Below, piece by piece: positions 5,439 to 12,600 of a DNA stretch of 12,725 bases. A program made the translations under genes and the position numbers. Every line of letters begins with the position of its first letter. Within the stretch, counting starts at the first letter, position 1. The notes beneath the pieces are model-generated. The model had not been told where the DNA came from. It saw only the letters and a program-made list of their open reading frames with translations, and ran no database searches. Source of the stretch: Halobacteriales archaeon QH_10_65_19 (GTDB taxonomy: Archaea > Halobacteriota > Halobacteria > Halobacteriales > Haloarculaceae); NCBI GenBank assembly GCA_003022085.1, contig PXQK01000115.1:1-12725 (forward strand), written 5' to 3'.

Positions 5439-6417
5439 ACCCCGCTTCGAGCGCCGCGAGCAGCCCACACTTCCGGCACCGGTCGCCGGTCGTCGGGCTA
5501 CCACACTCGGCACACTCCTCGAAGTCGGGCGAACCGCCGCGGTGTTCCGACGCCGCCAGCGCGGCGAGTTCCTCGTAGCCCGCCATAATCGAGTGGCGCG
5601 TCCCCGGGTGGCGCTCTTCGAGGTCGTAGAGGAGCTGCTGGACCTCGCCGCGGAACGCCTCCTCCGCGTGGGGACACTCGGTGATGTGTGCGGGAAGACT
5701 CCTGAATCGAGCGTACAGTGCGACTTCCTTTTCAGGGACATCCCGGAGCGGCTTCGCCCGGGGAACGAACGCTTCTGTCTCCCCCCGTGTCCGCCCGTTC
5801 GCAGCCCCCTCGAACGGGCCGAGACTCGCGTCGAACTGCTGTGCAATCTGACTGACATCACCCTCCAGAAAATTCATCAGCGCCGTCTCGGCCTCGTCAT
5901 CAAGATTGTGACCTGTCAGTAGTTTGTCTGCGCCGAGGTCGGCTGCGTACCGGGAGAGTATGTCCCGCCGGAACACCCCGCAGTATGCACAGGCTGACAT
6001 GTTCTTCGGGTCGTCCTCGACCACCTCGTCCATCCGGACGTCGAACTCCTCGGCGTAGCTGACGACCTCGTGGCGCAGGTCGCGGTCGGCGGTCAGCTCG
6101 CGACAGGCGGCGAGGCTCTCGTCGCGGTACCCCTCGATCCCCTCGTGGATCGACAGTGCGACGAGTTCGACCCGGGGGTCGGCGGCGAACGTCTCGTCGA
6201 GAATGTGAGTGAGGACGACGCTGTCTTTCCCTCCGGACAGTCCGATTACCCACGTGTCGGGATCCTCGGCGGTCGCCCCGGCACCGAGCAGGTTGTCCTC
6301 GCGGATGCGGCGGCGGACGCGCTTCTCGACGGCAGCACAGAGGTGGTCTTCACACAGATGCAGCCCCGAGTAGGCCGCGTGCAAGACCGCTTTCGCGCCG
6401 CATTTGTCACATTCCAT
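5437..6417 (-). CDS. ncsA: NcsA/TtuA-type tRNA 2-thiolation enzyme
   Basis: 326 aa. It belongs to the TtcA/TtuA/Ncs6 (TIGR00269-like) family, which adenylates and thiolates tRNA uridines; in haloarchaea NcsA, with the ubiquitin-like sulfur carrier SAMP2, makes the 2-thio group of wobble uridine. Domains in order: an N-terminal zinc motif (C3-x2-C6, C22-x2-H25), the PP-loop SGGKDS (61-66), the CAYC pair (C143, C146) that with C248 (TECPH) gives the three cysteines ligating the Fe-S cluster in TtuA, LLTGHNLDDEAET (167-179), and a C-terminal zinc ribbon (C302-x2-C305, C314-x2-C317). All expected residues are intact. It starts 82 bp from the divergent DUF7095-like gene; no clear TATA box is visible. 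Sequence similarity does not separate s2U34 from s2U54 enzymes with certainty, but haloarchaeal members act as NcsA. Confidence 0.92.
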   Translation of the reverse strand: MECDKCGAKAVLHAAYSGLHLCEDHLCAAVEKRVRRRIREDNLLGAGATAEDPDTWVIGLSGGKDSVVLTHILDETFAADPRVELVALSIHEGIEGYRDESLAACRELTADRDLRHEVVSYAEEFDVRMDEVVEDDPKNMSACAYCGVFRRDILSRYAADLGADKLLTGHNLDDEAETALMNFLEGDVSQIAQQFDASLGPFEGAANGRTRGETEAFVPRAKPLRDVPEKEVALYARFRSLPAHITECPHAEEAFRGEVQQLLYDLEERHPGTRHSIMAGYEELAALAASEHRGGSPDFEECAECGSPTTGDRCRKCGLLAALEAG

Positions 6418-6499
6418 CGGCCGTGGATTGGCGAGGGAGGCCGTTGTGGCTTTCGATCGTGTCGCTACCGTTTTGCCGCCAGGGCGAGTACATCCGGCA

Positions 6500-7164
6500 A
6501 TGAGCGGCTGGGAGCGCGACCGGGCGATCGACCGCGTCGAGGATCTCGTCGAGACCGCGTCGAGACCGTCGAGACCGAACAGATGCCGGTTCCCGTCCGC
6601 GAGGTGTGGGTGTACGGCGACCTCGCACTCGGACTCGACCCGGTTGACCGGCTCGACATCTACGTCACGAAGGACCTACTGTTTGGCCGCGACGGCGGGG
6701 TGGCAGCGGAGTTCGAGGCGTCTCACGGTATCGAGGGCATTGGCAAGACGGTCCGTGCCGAGTGGGCGGAGACATATCCCGGGTATCTCCGCGCGAATCC
6801 GAGCGGCCACGTCACCCCCGAACGGTGTTTGGCTGCCCACCTCCTGGAGGAGGGCGAACCGGTGCATCTGGAGGTGTGCAACGCGAGCTTCGAGGATAAC
6901 GTCACCCAGCGACTCAAGGGGGCGACGGCCCGGGGGACTTATCAGGAGATCCTCGACCCGCGCGGGGTCTGTCTCTGGCTCGACGGGCGGCGCTCCAGGG
7001 AAGCGTTTGCGAAGCTCCGGAACGGCGAGTTCGTCTTCCCGAGACTGTCCGAGGCGCTCGGGATGCTCGGACTCGACGACGAACAAACCCGGCGGGCCGC
7101 CGCTGCCATCGAACAGTACCGCGAGGAACAGGACGGTGTGTCTGTCCGCGGCGACGTGGTCTGA
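6500..7164 (+). CDS. DUF7095-like conserved haloarchaeal protein with an apparent N-terminal frameshift
   Basis: The conserved body is read from 6583 (MPVPVREVWVYGDLALGLDP, then VDRLDIYVTKDLLFG) to 7164, 193 aa, ending REEQDGVSVRGDVV. I recognise it only as a haloarchaeal family of unknown function; no catalytic motif or membrane segment is seen. Homologs, as I recall them, start about 25-30 residues earlier with an Arg/Ala/Val-rich helix. That helix is present, but in another frame: the ATG at 6500 gives MSGWERDRAIDRVEDLVETA and then runs out of register. The switch falls in a repeat, GTCGAGACC three times (6548-6579), where an 11-bp unit (GTCGAGACCGC) looks inserted. Either the gene is broken in its N-terminus, or translation starts at 6583, or the read has an error. 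Divergent from ncsA, a neighbour that may point to a translation-related role. Confidence 0.7.
6548..6579 (+). repeat. Tandem GTCGAGACC repeat at the frameshift point
   Basis: GTCGAGACC appears at 6548-6556, 6559-6567 and 6568-6576, with the extra bases GC between the first and second copies. Removing one 11-bp unit (6548-6558) joins the two reading frames of the overlapping gene, which would then read DLVETVETEQMPVPV. Confidence 0.7.
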
Positions 7165-7330
7165 CTGGCTGTATAGGCGGGCGTTTATATGCGAAAGCGA
7201 GACCAGAGCCCCTGTGCTCTGAGTACTTGCCACGGGGCGACCAGCGGGAGTGCGACACACCGCCCCGTGTTGACTGCCTGGTCCGGGCTACCGACCGGTC
7301 CTGTGTCGCCTGCTCGCAAACCCTGTATCG
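7165..7330. other. Convergent intergenic region with a TATA-like element and several stem structures
   Basis: TTTATAT (7185-7191) is a clear TATA-like word readable in both directions. Downstream on the plus strand are two mutually exclusive stems: CACGGGGCG (7231-7239) with CGCCCCGTG (7261-7269), and GCGACACA (7252-7259) with TGTGTCGC (7302-7309). A third imperfect stem, GGTCCGG/CCGGTCC, lies at about 7280-7300. Open frames here have no protein-like composition. The region separates the ends of two convergent genes, so the stems may serve termination, or may belong to a small untranslated RNA starting near 7214. I do not recognise a known RNA family. Confidence 0.35.
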
Positions 7331-8116
7331 TCAGACCTGTCCGACCGTCACAAAAAACGGGACGACCTCGCGCTGGCGGTACTCCCCGTCCTGCATCTGT
7401 GCCGCGACCTCCCGGCCCATGGCCCGCCACGCTTGCCGGAGGTCGTCGAACTCCTCGGGGGACGTCTGGCCGGCGAGAATTGTCTCGCGGTCAGTGTCGA
7501 TCCCCGACCCGCTCGCTTTGCGGCGTGCACTCTCGACCGCCCGCTCAGAGTAGGGTGGCTCGATTGTCTGCTCGTGGTCGTATCGGTGTACTGTCACCTC
7601 CGAGAGGCCCACCCCCTCGAAGAGGTCACGAGCGGCGCCGATTGTCGGGTCAGTACCGACAGCATTCAGGTACAGCTCCCGTGCGCGCCGCGCCAGCGGC
7701 GGCTCGGCCGCGACCGTCGAGTCGATCCTGACGGAGCTGTTGTCCGGCTCGACAACCGCGACGCAGTCGCGCGACACCCGGACGAACTCTTCGAGTACAC
7801 GGGCTGGCTCCGGAAGGTTGACGAGCAGCGCCTGACAGACCACGAGGTCGAACGCGTCGGCCGCGAACGGCAGCCGCGCTGCGTCCCCGACGACCCCGGG
7901 ATCGGGGACGTGCGCGAGCAGGTCGGCGTCGGCGTCGAGTGCGACCACGCTGCCCGGCGACTCCTCGCGGAGCACGCACGTCAGCTCGCCAGTCCCGGCC
8001 CCGACGTCGAGCACGCGCTGTCGCGTCCCGAGCGCGAGATCGCACAGCGCCTCCCGCGAGTCGTCCCACATCCCCTCGCGGGTCGCCGTCAGGTACTCGG
8101 AGGTGAATCGGCGCAC
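7331..8116 (-). CDS. Class I SAM-dependent methyltransferase
   Basis: 261 aa with the Rossmann-type methyltransferase core: motif I VLDVGAGTGELT (35-46), acidic loop VVALDAD (57-63), GDAARLPF (77-84) and motif II/III FDLVVCQALLVNLPEP (89-104). It is of the Methyltransf_11/UbiE-like group; the acceptor (small molecule, quinone or other) cannot be inferred. The C-terminal 120 residues are predicted to be helical and include the repeated-charge segment ARRKASGSGIDTDRET. The start is a GTG at 8116: an in-frame stop lies two codons upstream, and an AAAAGT patch (minus ACTTTT, 8141-8146) sits about 27 bp before it as a weak TATA. Last in the minus-strand series, 50 bp after hdrA. Confidence 0.85.
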   Translation of the reverse strand: MRRFTSEYLTATREGMWDDSREALCDLALGTRQRVLDVGAGTGELTCVLREESPGSVVALDADADLLAHVPDPGVVGDAARLPFAADAFDLVVCQALLVNLPEPARVLEEFVRVSRDCVAVVEPDNSSVRIDSTVAAEPPLARRARELYLNAVGTDPTIGAARDLFEGVGLSEVTVHRYDHEQTIEPPYSERAVESARRKASGSGIDTDRETILAGQTSPEEFDDLRQAWRAMGREVAAQMQDGEYRQREVVPFFVTVGQV

Positions 8117-8166
8117 ACGCTACCTACCGCGAGCGACAGGAAAAGTCCGACGACCGCGCGCGGCAT

Positions 8167-8670
8167 TCACCGCCGCTCGTGCAGGTCGTACGTGACGGCG
8201 TCTAATTCGTCCCCGAGTGGTGTCCGATCGACGACGGCGAGGTCCGCGAAGTCGGGTCCGGGCCAGTATGTGTCGCCCTCGTACGTGTCGGGGATGTGTG
8301 TGATAACGAGCCGGTCGGCGAGGCCCCGCTCGAGCGTCTGGCGGAAGACTGATGCCCCTCCGATCATGTAGGCCGTTTCGGCGTCTGTCCCGGCCGCGGC
8401 GTCGATCGCCTCGTTCAGCGAGCCAGTGACGATAACGCTCTCGCTGTCCGGCCGGTACTCCCCCCGCGTCATGACGACGTTTGTCCTGTCTGGGAGAGGT
8501 TCGCCCAGCCGGTCGACGATACTCTCGTAGGTCCGACGCCCCATGAGCACCGGGTGGCCCATGGTCACCTTCTTGAAATATCTGAGATCCTCGGGGTAGT
8601 GCCACGGGAGCCCGCCGTCGGCGCCAATGACCCCATTCTCGCCCACTGCGGCGATGATGACGAGATCCAT
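8167..8670 (-). CDS. hdrA: Dihydrofolate reductase
   Basis: 167 aa from the ATG at 8670 (MDLVIIAAVGENGVIGADGG). It reduces dihydrofolate to tetrahydrofolate with NADPH. The Met20-loop region GVIGADGGLPWH (13-24) is followed by PEDLRYF with the acidic catalytic position (E27/D28), the NADPH-binding GRRTYES (45-51), and IGGASVF (103-109); length is normal for the family. It begins 4 nt after the thyA stop codon, so the two genes form an operon in which DHFR recycles the dihydrofolate that ThyA makes, as in the haloarchaeal hts-hdrA pair. A GTG six codons upstream (8688) overlaps the end of thyA and is less likely. Confidence 0.96.
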   Translation of the reverse strand: MDLVIIAAVGENGVIGADGGLPWHYPEDLRYFKKVTMGHPVLMGRRTYESIVDRLGEPLPDRTNVVMTRGEYRPDSESVIVTGSLNEAIDAAAGTDAETAYMIGGASVFRQTLERGLADRLVITHIPDTYEGDTYWPGPDFADLAVVDRTPLGDELDAVTYDLHERR

Positions 8671-8674
8671 ACTG

Positions 8675-9727
8675 TCACTCCGCGACACGGAAGCCCAGCG
8701 GACCGTGGCTGTCGTACCCGCGGAGTTCGACGGCGTCGTACGTCAGCTCGTCGACAGTCCCGGCAGAGATGTCGATCGACGGCGGTTCGAGCGGTTCCCG
8801 GGCGAGCTGTTCGAGCAACCCCGGGACGTGGTCGTACCCGTACTCGTGGCTGGCCGGATCGAGGTCGTCGGTCTCCTCCGGTGGAGACTCGGCGAGGAGC
8901 CAGTCGCGAACGTCCCGATACTCCTCGCGGGCGTCGACAGCCGCGAGTCGCTTCTGGAGCGCACCGAGGTTCTCGGCGTACCACAGCCCCCGCTCGCCCG
9001 TGCCACAGTAAACGTGGGCGTCAACGAGCGAGTGGCCGAACTGTCCCGGCTCCAGCCCGGTGGCCTCGGCGACGACCGTCGCCAGGAGCGCATACGCCGC
9101 GATATTGAAAGGAACGCCGAGCGCGATGTCGGCCGACCGCTGGGTGAGATGGCAGTTCAGGCGTCCGTTCTGGACGTTCAGCGCGAACGTGTAGTGACAG
9201 GGCGGGAGTCCCGACGTCGCGGCGTTGGCCGGGTGCCACGCCGTCACCACGAGCCGCCGCGACTCCGGGCCGCGGTCCGGGTTGTCGCCGCGGAGCGTGT
9301 CGACGACGTAGGCGATCTGGTCGAACACCAGCGTCCCTGTCTCGTTGTCGCGCTCGACCCACGGACAGCTACTGTCGGCCCAGACCTCCCCCGGGAGTTG
9401 TGCGTCGGCCTCCGGCACCGGGAACCGTCGCCAGAACCGCCCGTAGGCGCTCGGCAGGGCCCAGTCCCCGTCGGCCCAGGCGTCCCAGATGCCGGTCTCC
9501 TCGCGCAGGTTCCGCACGTGGTGCTCCCCGGAGAGGTACCAGACGAGTTCCTGGAGCATCGAGTCCCAGCGGAACGTGTCCATCTTCTTTGTCGTCAACA
9601 GCGGGTACGACGACCCGATGTCGACCTCGTAGTACTCCCCGAACGTCGACACCGTGTCGGCCGCGGTCCTGTTGGACTTGTACGAACCCTGCAGCGCATG
9701 TCGGACCAGTGTGTGATACTGTTGCAT
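8675..9727 (-). CDS. thyA: Thymidylate synthase ThyA
   Basis: 350 aa. It methylates dUMP to dTMP using methylene-tetrahydrofolate, producing dihydrofolate. Family landmarks are intact: the catalytic Cys177 in GLPPCHYTF, QRSAD (196-200, phosphate-binding Arg and Asp), VPFNIAAYALL (205-215, with the Asn for dUMP recognition) and HSLVDAHVY (232-240). At 350 aa it is longer than the 264-residue E. coli enzyme because of an acidic insertion around residues 105-130, another near 255-295 and the usual C-terminus. It is the first gene of the thyA-hdrA operon and is 69 bp after the pterin dehydratase gene. No strong TATA box precedes the ATG at 9727; TTTT near 9774 is a weak candidate. Haloarchaea have either ThyA or ThyX, so this is likely the essential dTMP source. 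Confidence 0.97.
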   Translation of the reverse strand: MQQYHTLVRHALQGSYKSNRTAADTVSTFGEYYEVDIGSSYPLLTTKKMDTFRWDSMLQELVWYLSGEHHVRNLREETGIWDAWADGDWALPSAYGRFWRRFPVPEADAQLPGEVWADSSCPWVERDNETGTLVFDQIAYVVDTLRGDNPDRGPESRRLVVTAWHPANAATSGLPPCHYTFALNVQNGRLNCHLTQRSADIALGVPFNIAAYALLATVVAEATGLEPGQFGHSLVDAHVYCGTGERGLWYAENLGALQKRLAAVDAREEYRDVRDWLLAESPPEETDDLDPASHEYGYDHVPGLLEQLAREPLEPPSIDISAGTVDELTYDAVELRGYDSHGPLGFRVAE

Positions 9728-9796
9728 AGAACGGGATTGTGGCTCTGGCTCGTATCTCGTCTGGGAGCCAGGAAAAGCTTGCTGTGCGACGGGCCC

Positions 9797-10150
9797 TCAC
9801 TCCGGCGCGTACGGCTCGTGCATCCGGTCCATCCGCGCCGCTATTACGAAGTCGGTTTTGTGGAGGCCGTCGATCTTGTGGGTCCACATCTCGATGCGTA
9901 CCTCGCCCCACTGCAGGTGGATGTCGGGATGGTGCCACTCCTCCTCGGCGAGTTCGCCGACCTCGTAGGTGAACTCGAGCGCGTCCCGGAAGTCCTCGAA
10001 CTCGTAGGTCCCTTCGAGGTGGTGTTCGTCGACGACCGCCCAGACGTCGCCGTCGAGTTCGTCGAGATACTCTGCGTACTCCGCCTCGGTGAGTGGCTCG
10101 TCCTCCGATGTACACGCTTTACACGCGTGGTCTGCGAGTGCCTGTGACAT
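9797..10150 (-). CDS. Pterin-4a-carbinolamine dehydratase (PCD/DCoH family)
   Basis: 117 aa. The family dehydrates 4a-hydroxy-tetrahydropterin, regenerating the pterin cofactor after aromatic amino acid hydroxylation. The active-site pattern is present: [20 protein letters not shown] (69-88), with His73, His74 and Pro75, then [13 protein letters not shown] (His91, Asp94 and Asp100). The N-terminal 20 residues are an addition to the usual fold and contain a CKAC pair (C10, C13), which could bind metal or be redox-active. The gene starts 8 nt after the EamA stop codon, implying an operon with it, and sits just upstream of the folate genes thyA and hdrA, suggesting a link with pterin or folate metabolism rather than phenylalanine breakdown, though no partner hydroxylase is seen. 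Confidence 0.9.
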   Translation of the reverse strand: MSQALADHACKACTSEDEPLTEAEYAEYLDELDGDVWAVVDEHHLEGTYEFEDFRDALEFTYEVGELAEEEWHHPDIHLQWGEVRIEMWTHKIDGLHKTDFVIAARMDRMHEPYAPE

Positions 10151-10158
10151 GAGCGCGT

Positions 10159-11043
10159 CTACGGGTGGCTCCCGCTTGAATGTTCCTCGTCAGTCTGGAT
10201 TGCGACCACGCCCGCCAGCACGAGCGCGCCCCCGACGACGACCGCAGGCGTGAGCACCTCCCCGAGCAGGAGGATACCGAGGGCGACGGTCACGACCGGC
10301 TCGGAGGTACTGATGACGCTCGCACGGCTGGCCTCGATGCGGTCGAGCCCGCCGACGTAGAGGAACAGAGGAAGTGCCGTCCCGATCACGGCGATCCCGA
10401 GGACGACGAGCCACTGGTCGACGCCCGCCGGAACGAACAGCCGCCCGGAGACAAGGCCGAATCCCGCGAAGGACACTGTCGTCCCGATCAGCGCGGTGCC
10501 CGCGAGGACGCCCGCCTCGATCGAGGCGAGTGCGGCGCGGCTGCCCGTGATGTAGCAGGCGTTCCCGAAGGCGGCGAGCAACACGAGCCCGACCCCGGCG
10601 AGGTCGACCCCGGCACCGTCGCCGCTGACGATCAGGAAGACCCCCGAGAGCGCGAGCGCCAGCGCCCCGAGCTTGCGCGTTGAGAGTCGCTCGTCAAGCA
10701 GTGTCACGGAGAGTGCGTACACGTAGACCGGGAAGGTGTAGAACGTGATGCCGGCGACGCCGGCAGGAATGAACAACAGGCCCCAGAAGAACAGCCCCGA
10801 GAACACCGCGTACAGGACGCCCAGCCCCAGCGCGATCCGCAGCTGCCGCCCGGAGAGGAGGTGGGCGCGGCCGCGGAGCCCGAGCCCGATCCACAGCAGC
10901 GCGGTCCCGATTGCGAACCGGCAGGTCAGCAGCGTCGTCGTGTTGAGGCCGACCTCGACTGCGACTGTGCCGAAGATTGCGAGCGTCCCGAACCCCGCCG
11001 AGGCGACGAGCACCATCAACGCCCCGGCCCTGTGCCGTTTCAC
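10159..11043 (-). CDS. EamA-family (DMT superfamily) transporter
   Basis: 294 aa with ten predicted hydrophobic segments arranged as two EamA repeats (about residues 8-140 and 155-285), opening [20 protein letters not shown] from a GTG. Such proteins export or import small metabolites; the substrate is unknown. Conserved DMT features are FGTLAIFG in the first helix, a TCRFAIG segment and the [16 protein letters not shown] ending of the second repeat. The open frame extends to 11262, but that part would overlap the TrkA gene and is not protein-like, so I choose the GTG at 11043; an ATG nine codons later (11016) lies inside the first helix. Ends 8 nt before the pterin dehydratase, with which it is probably co-transcribed. 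Confidence 0.88.
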   Translation of the reverse strand: MKRHRAGALMVLVASAGFGTLAIFGTVAVEVGLNTTTLLTCRFAIGTALLWIGLGLRGRAHLLSGRQLRIALGLGVLYAVFSGLFFWGLLFIPAGVAGITFYTFPVYVYALSVTLLDERLSTRKLGALALALSGVFLIVSGDGAGVDLAGVGLVLLAAFGNACYITGSRAALASIEAGVLAGTALIGTTVSFAGFGLVSGRLFVPAGVDQWLVVLGIAVIGTALPLFLYVGGLDRIEASRASVISTSEPVVTVALGILLLGEVLTPAVVVGGALVLAGVVAIQTDEEHSSGSHP

Positions 11044-11170
11044 GCGTAGGTCCGGGACGCCGACGGGCTGTTGTGACTCGGTACCGCCGCAGCGGGGCAG
11101 ATACCCCGCCTCGTGAGCCGAAGCCGACCCTCCCGATTGTGCAACAGCATCCTGAAACCACTCGCGCCTG

Positions 11171-11839
11171 TCAGTAACCCAGCGCCGAGTCGCCGCGGAA
11201 CTGCCGAACAACCTCGTTGCGGACGTCCTGGTCGACGGCAACGATGTAGCGCCGCCCGGCAACGAGCGTGGTCGAGTGCTGGACGGCCACGTCGCCGTCG
11301 GACTGGGCGACGACGACCGATCCCTCCGGGAGTGCGTCGGAGACGACTTCTCCCGCGGCCGGCGCGTCGTAATCCACGCGGATGTCGAGGACTTCGAGGT
11401 CGCCGGTGACGCCCTCGAGGGTCCTGAGGTCGCTCCCGGTGAGTGCGTTGACGGCGGCCTTGATGCTCGCGCGTTCGGGGAAATAGACGCTGTCGACGTA
11501 CTCGGCGTACGCGTCGCCGTCCTCGTCCTCGATGCGCGCGACGGTCCTGATTTCGGGGAACAGCTGTTTCGCGGCCATGCAGATGACGAGGTTGGTGTCC
11601 TCCTGGTCGGTCAGCGCCCCGAGGACGGCTGTCCGGTCCGCGAGCACCTCCCGCAGTACTCTCGGCTGGGTGGCGTCGCCCTCCACGTACTCGACGGCGT
11701 CGCTGGCACCGGCCGCCTCGATTGTCCCGGGGTCGGCCTCGACGACGGTGACGTCGGTGCCGCGGTCCGCGAACCGTTCGGCGACGCGCCGTCCGACGCG
11801 GCCACCGCCGGCGATGGCGATGTGATCTGTCTCGGCCAT
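11171..11839 (-). CDS. TrkA-type K+ transport/channel regulator (RCK/KTN domain)
   Basis: 222 aa. An N-terminal NAD-binding Rossmann fold (IAIAGGGRVGRRVAE, G11-x-G13-x2-G16, then the acidic VVEADP around 32-37 that binds the ribose) is followed by DATQPRVLREVLADR and TDQEDTNLVICMAAKQ, typical of TrkA-N. A C-terminal TrkA-C/RCK-C domain occupies about 145-222. Such subunits gate Trk/Ktr potassium transporters in response to NAD(H) or ATP, at the inner face of the membrane; potassium control is central to haloarchaeal osmotic balance. No membrane partner is in the window. A TATA box centred about 28 bp before the ATG at 11839 (minus TTTAATT, 11864-11870) supports this start over a GTG five codons upstream. 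Confidence 0.88.
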   Translation of the reverse strand: MAETDHIAIAGGGRVGRRVAERFADRGTDVTVVEADPGTIEAAGASDAVEYVEGDATQPRVLREVLADRTAVLGALTDQEDTNLVICMAAKQLFPEIRTVARIEDEDGDAYAEYVDSVYFPERASIKAAVNALTGSDLRTLEGVTGDLEVLDIRVDYDAPAAGEVVSDALPEGSVVVAQSDGDVAVQHSTTLVAGRRYIVAVDQDVRNEVVRQFRGDSALGY

Positions 11840-11863
11840 ACGAGTGGTGGTCACCGCTTGCGC

Positions 11864-11870
11864 AATTAAA
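11864..11870 (-). promoter_or_regulatory. TATA box of the TrkA-type gene
   Basis: The minus strand reads TTTAATT. Its centre at 11867 predicts transcription starting near 11841, two bases before the ATG at 11839, giving an essentially leaderless mRNA and an independent promoter although the upstream HTH gene is co-oriented (63 bp gap). Confidence 0.55.
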
Positions 11871-11902
11871 TGTATGGGATTGTGGGGCGGCCGCTCCCGT
11901 GA

Positions 11903-12568
11903 CTACGGCTCTTCCTCGTGCTCGTCGTAGCCGAGTGTCTCCTCGATCAGCCGGCCCGAGGCACGCCTGAGCCGGCTGCTGACTGCGGTCTGTGAGATGT
12001 CGAGCGCCGATCCCAGCGCCGCGAGGTTTGTCTCCCGGGGTTCCTCGTAGTAGCCGTGCTCGTAGGCACTGACCAGGACTTCCACCTGTTCTTCCGTCAG
12101 ATCGGGCCCCGAACCGCCGTCGTTTCGCTCGTCCTGGTGGATCTCGAGTATGTCGAACCGGATGTCCGCCTCGCTGGCGTGCTCGTGGAGGGCGTACAGG
12201 TCCTCGTGGTCCTGGAACTGCAGCTGCAGCTCCCAGCCGTCCGCGCGGCTCCGTGACTCTACTACAATCGCGTCAACTTCGGTCACCGCGGGCGTGATCA
12301 GCGTCACCTCGTCGCTGTACCTGATCCGGTACGTCCGCCGGTCTGCCGTCTCGATGATCGCCGTGAACTCGGCGACGGTGTGGTCCTCTGCGAGCGCCGT
12401 CTCGACGGCGACGAAGTCCTCGGCGTCGATCCAGAAGAAGTACACGTTCTGCTGGGGGTTGGTCCCGACGTCGGGAACGACGCCGATCTCCGCGTCCGGG
12501 AGCGACTGGATCGTGGGGGTGAGTGCGAGATCCGGGTGCTCCACGTACACCCTCGTGGAGAGTACCAT
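11903..12568 (-). CDS. Bat-type HTH_10 transcriptional regulator
   Basis: 221 aa. The C-terminal part (about 156-208) is the HTH_10 domain of bacterio-opsin activator-like regulators: LTEEQVEVLVSAYEHGYYEE, PRETNLAALGSALDISQTAV, SSRLRRASGRLIEE. The N-terminal 150 residues form a Bat-associated alpha/beta sensor-like region (VYVEHPDLALTPTIQSLPDA, then YFFWIDAEDFVAVETAL) with no recognisable ligand site. Such one-component regulators are very numerous in haloarchaea; targets are unknown. It might control its downstream neighbour, the potassium regulator gene. A TnpB element ends about 58 bp upstream in the same orientation, so the native promoter may have been separated from the gene or replaced by read-through. 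Confidence 0.9.
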   Translation of the reverse strand: MVLSTRVYVEHPDLALTPTIQSLPDAEIGVVPDVGTNPQQNVYFFWIDAEDFVAVETALAEDHTVAEFTAIIETADRRTYRIRYSDEVTLITPAVTEVDAIVVESRSRADGWELQLQFQDHEDLYALHEHASEADIRFDILEIHQDERNDGGSGPDLTEEQVEVLVSAYEHGYYEEPRETNLAALGSALDISQTAVSSRLRRASGRLIEETLGYDEHEEEP

Positions 12569-12600
12569 GTGTGTTCACCTGCCGGACCAGTTCGGGTGTT

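Noticed and set aside
6070..6582. Upstream extension of the DUF7095-like frame
   Set aside because: It is antisense to ncsA up to 6417 and lacks protein-like composition; only the part from about 6500 or 6583 is coding.
8627..10147. 506-aa open frame on the plus strand
   Set aside because: It runs antisense to thyA and the pterin dehydratase, which have clear catalytic motifs. The translated Arg/Val-rich sequence is not protein-like for a haloarchaeon.
11044..11262. N-terminal extension of the EamA transporter frame
   Set aside because: It overlaps the TrkA gene on the same strand and precedes the natural first transmembrane helix without any membrane or signal character.
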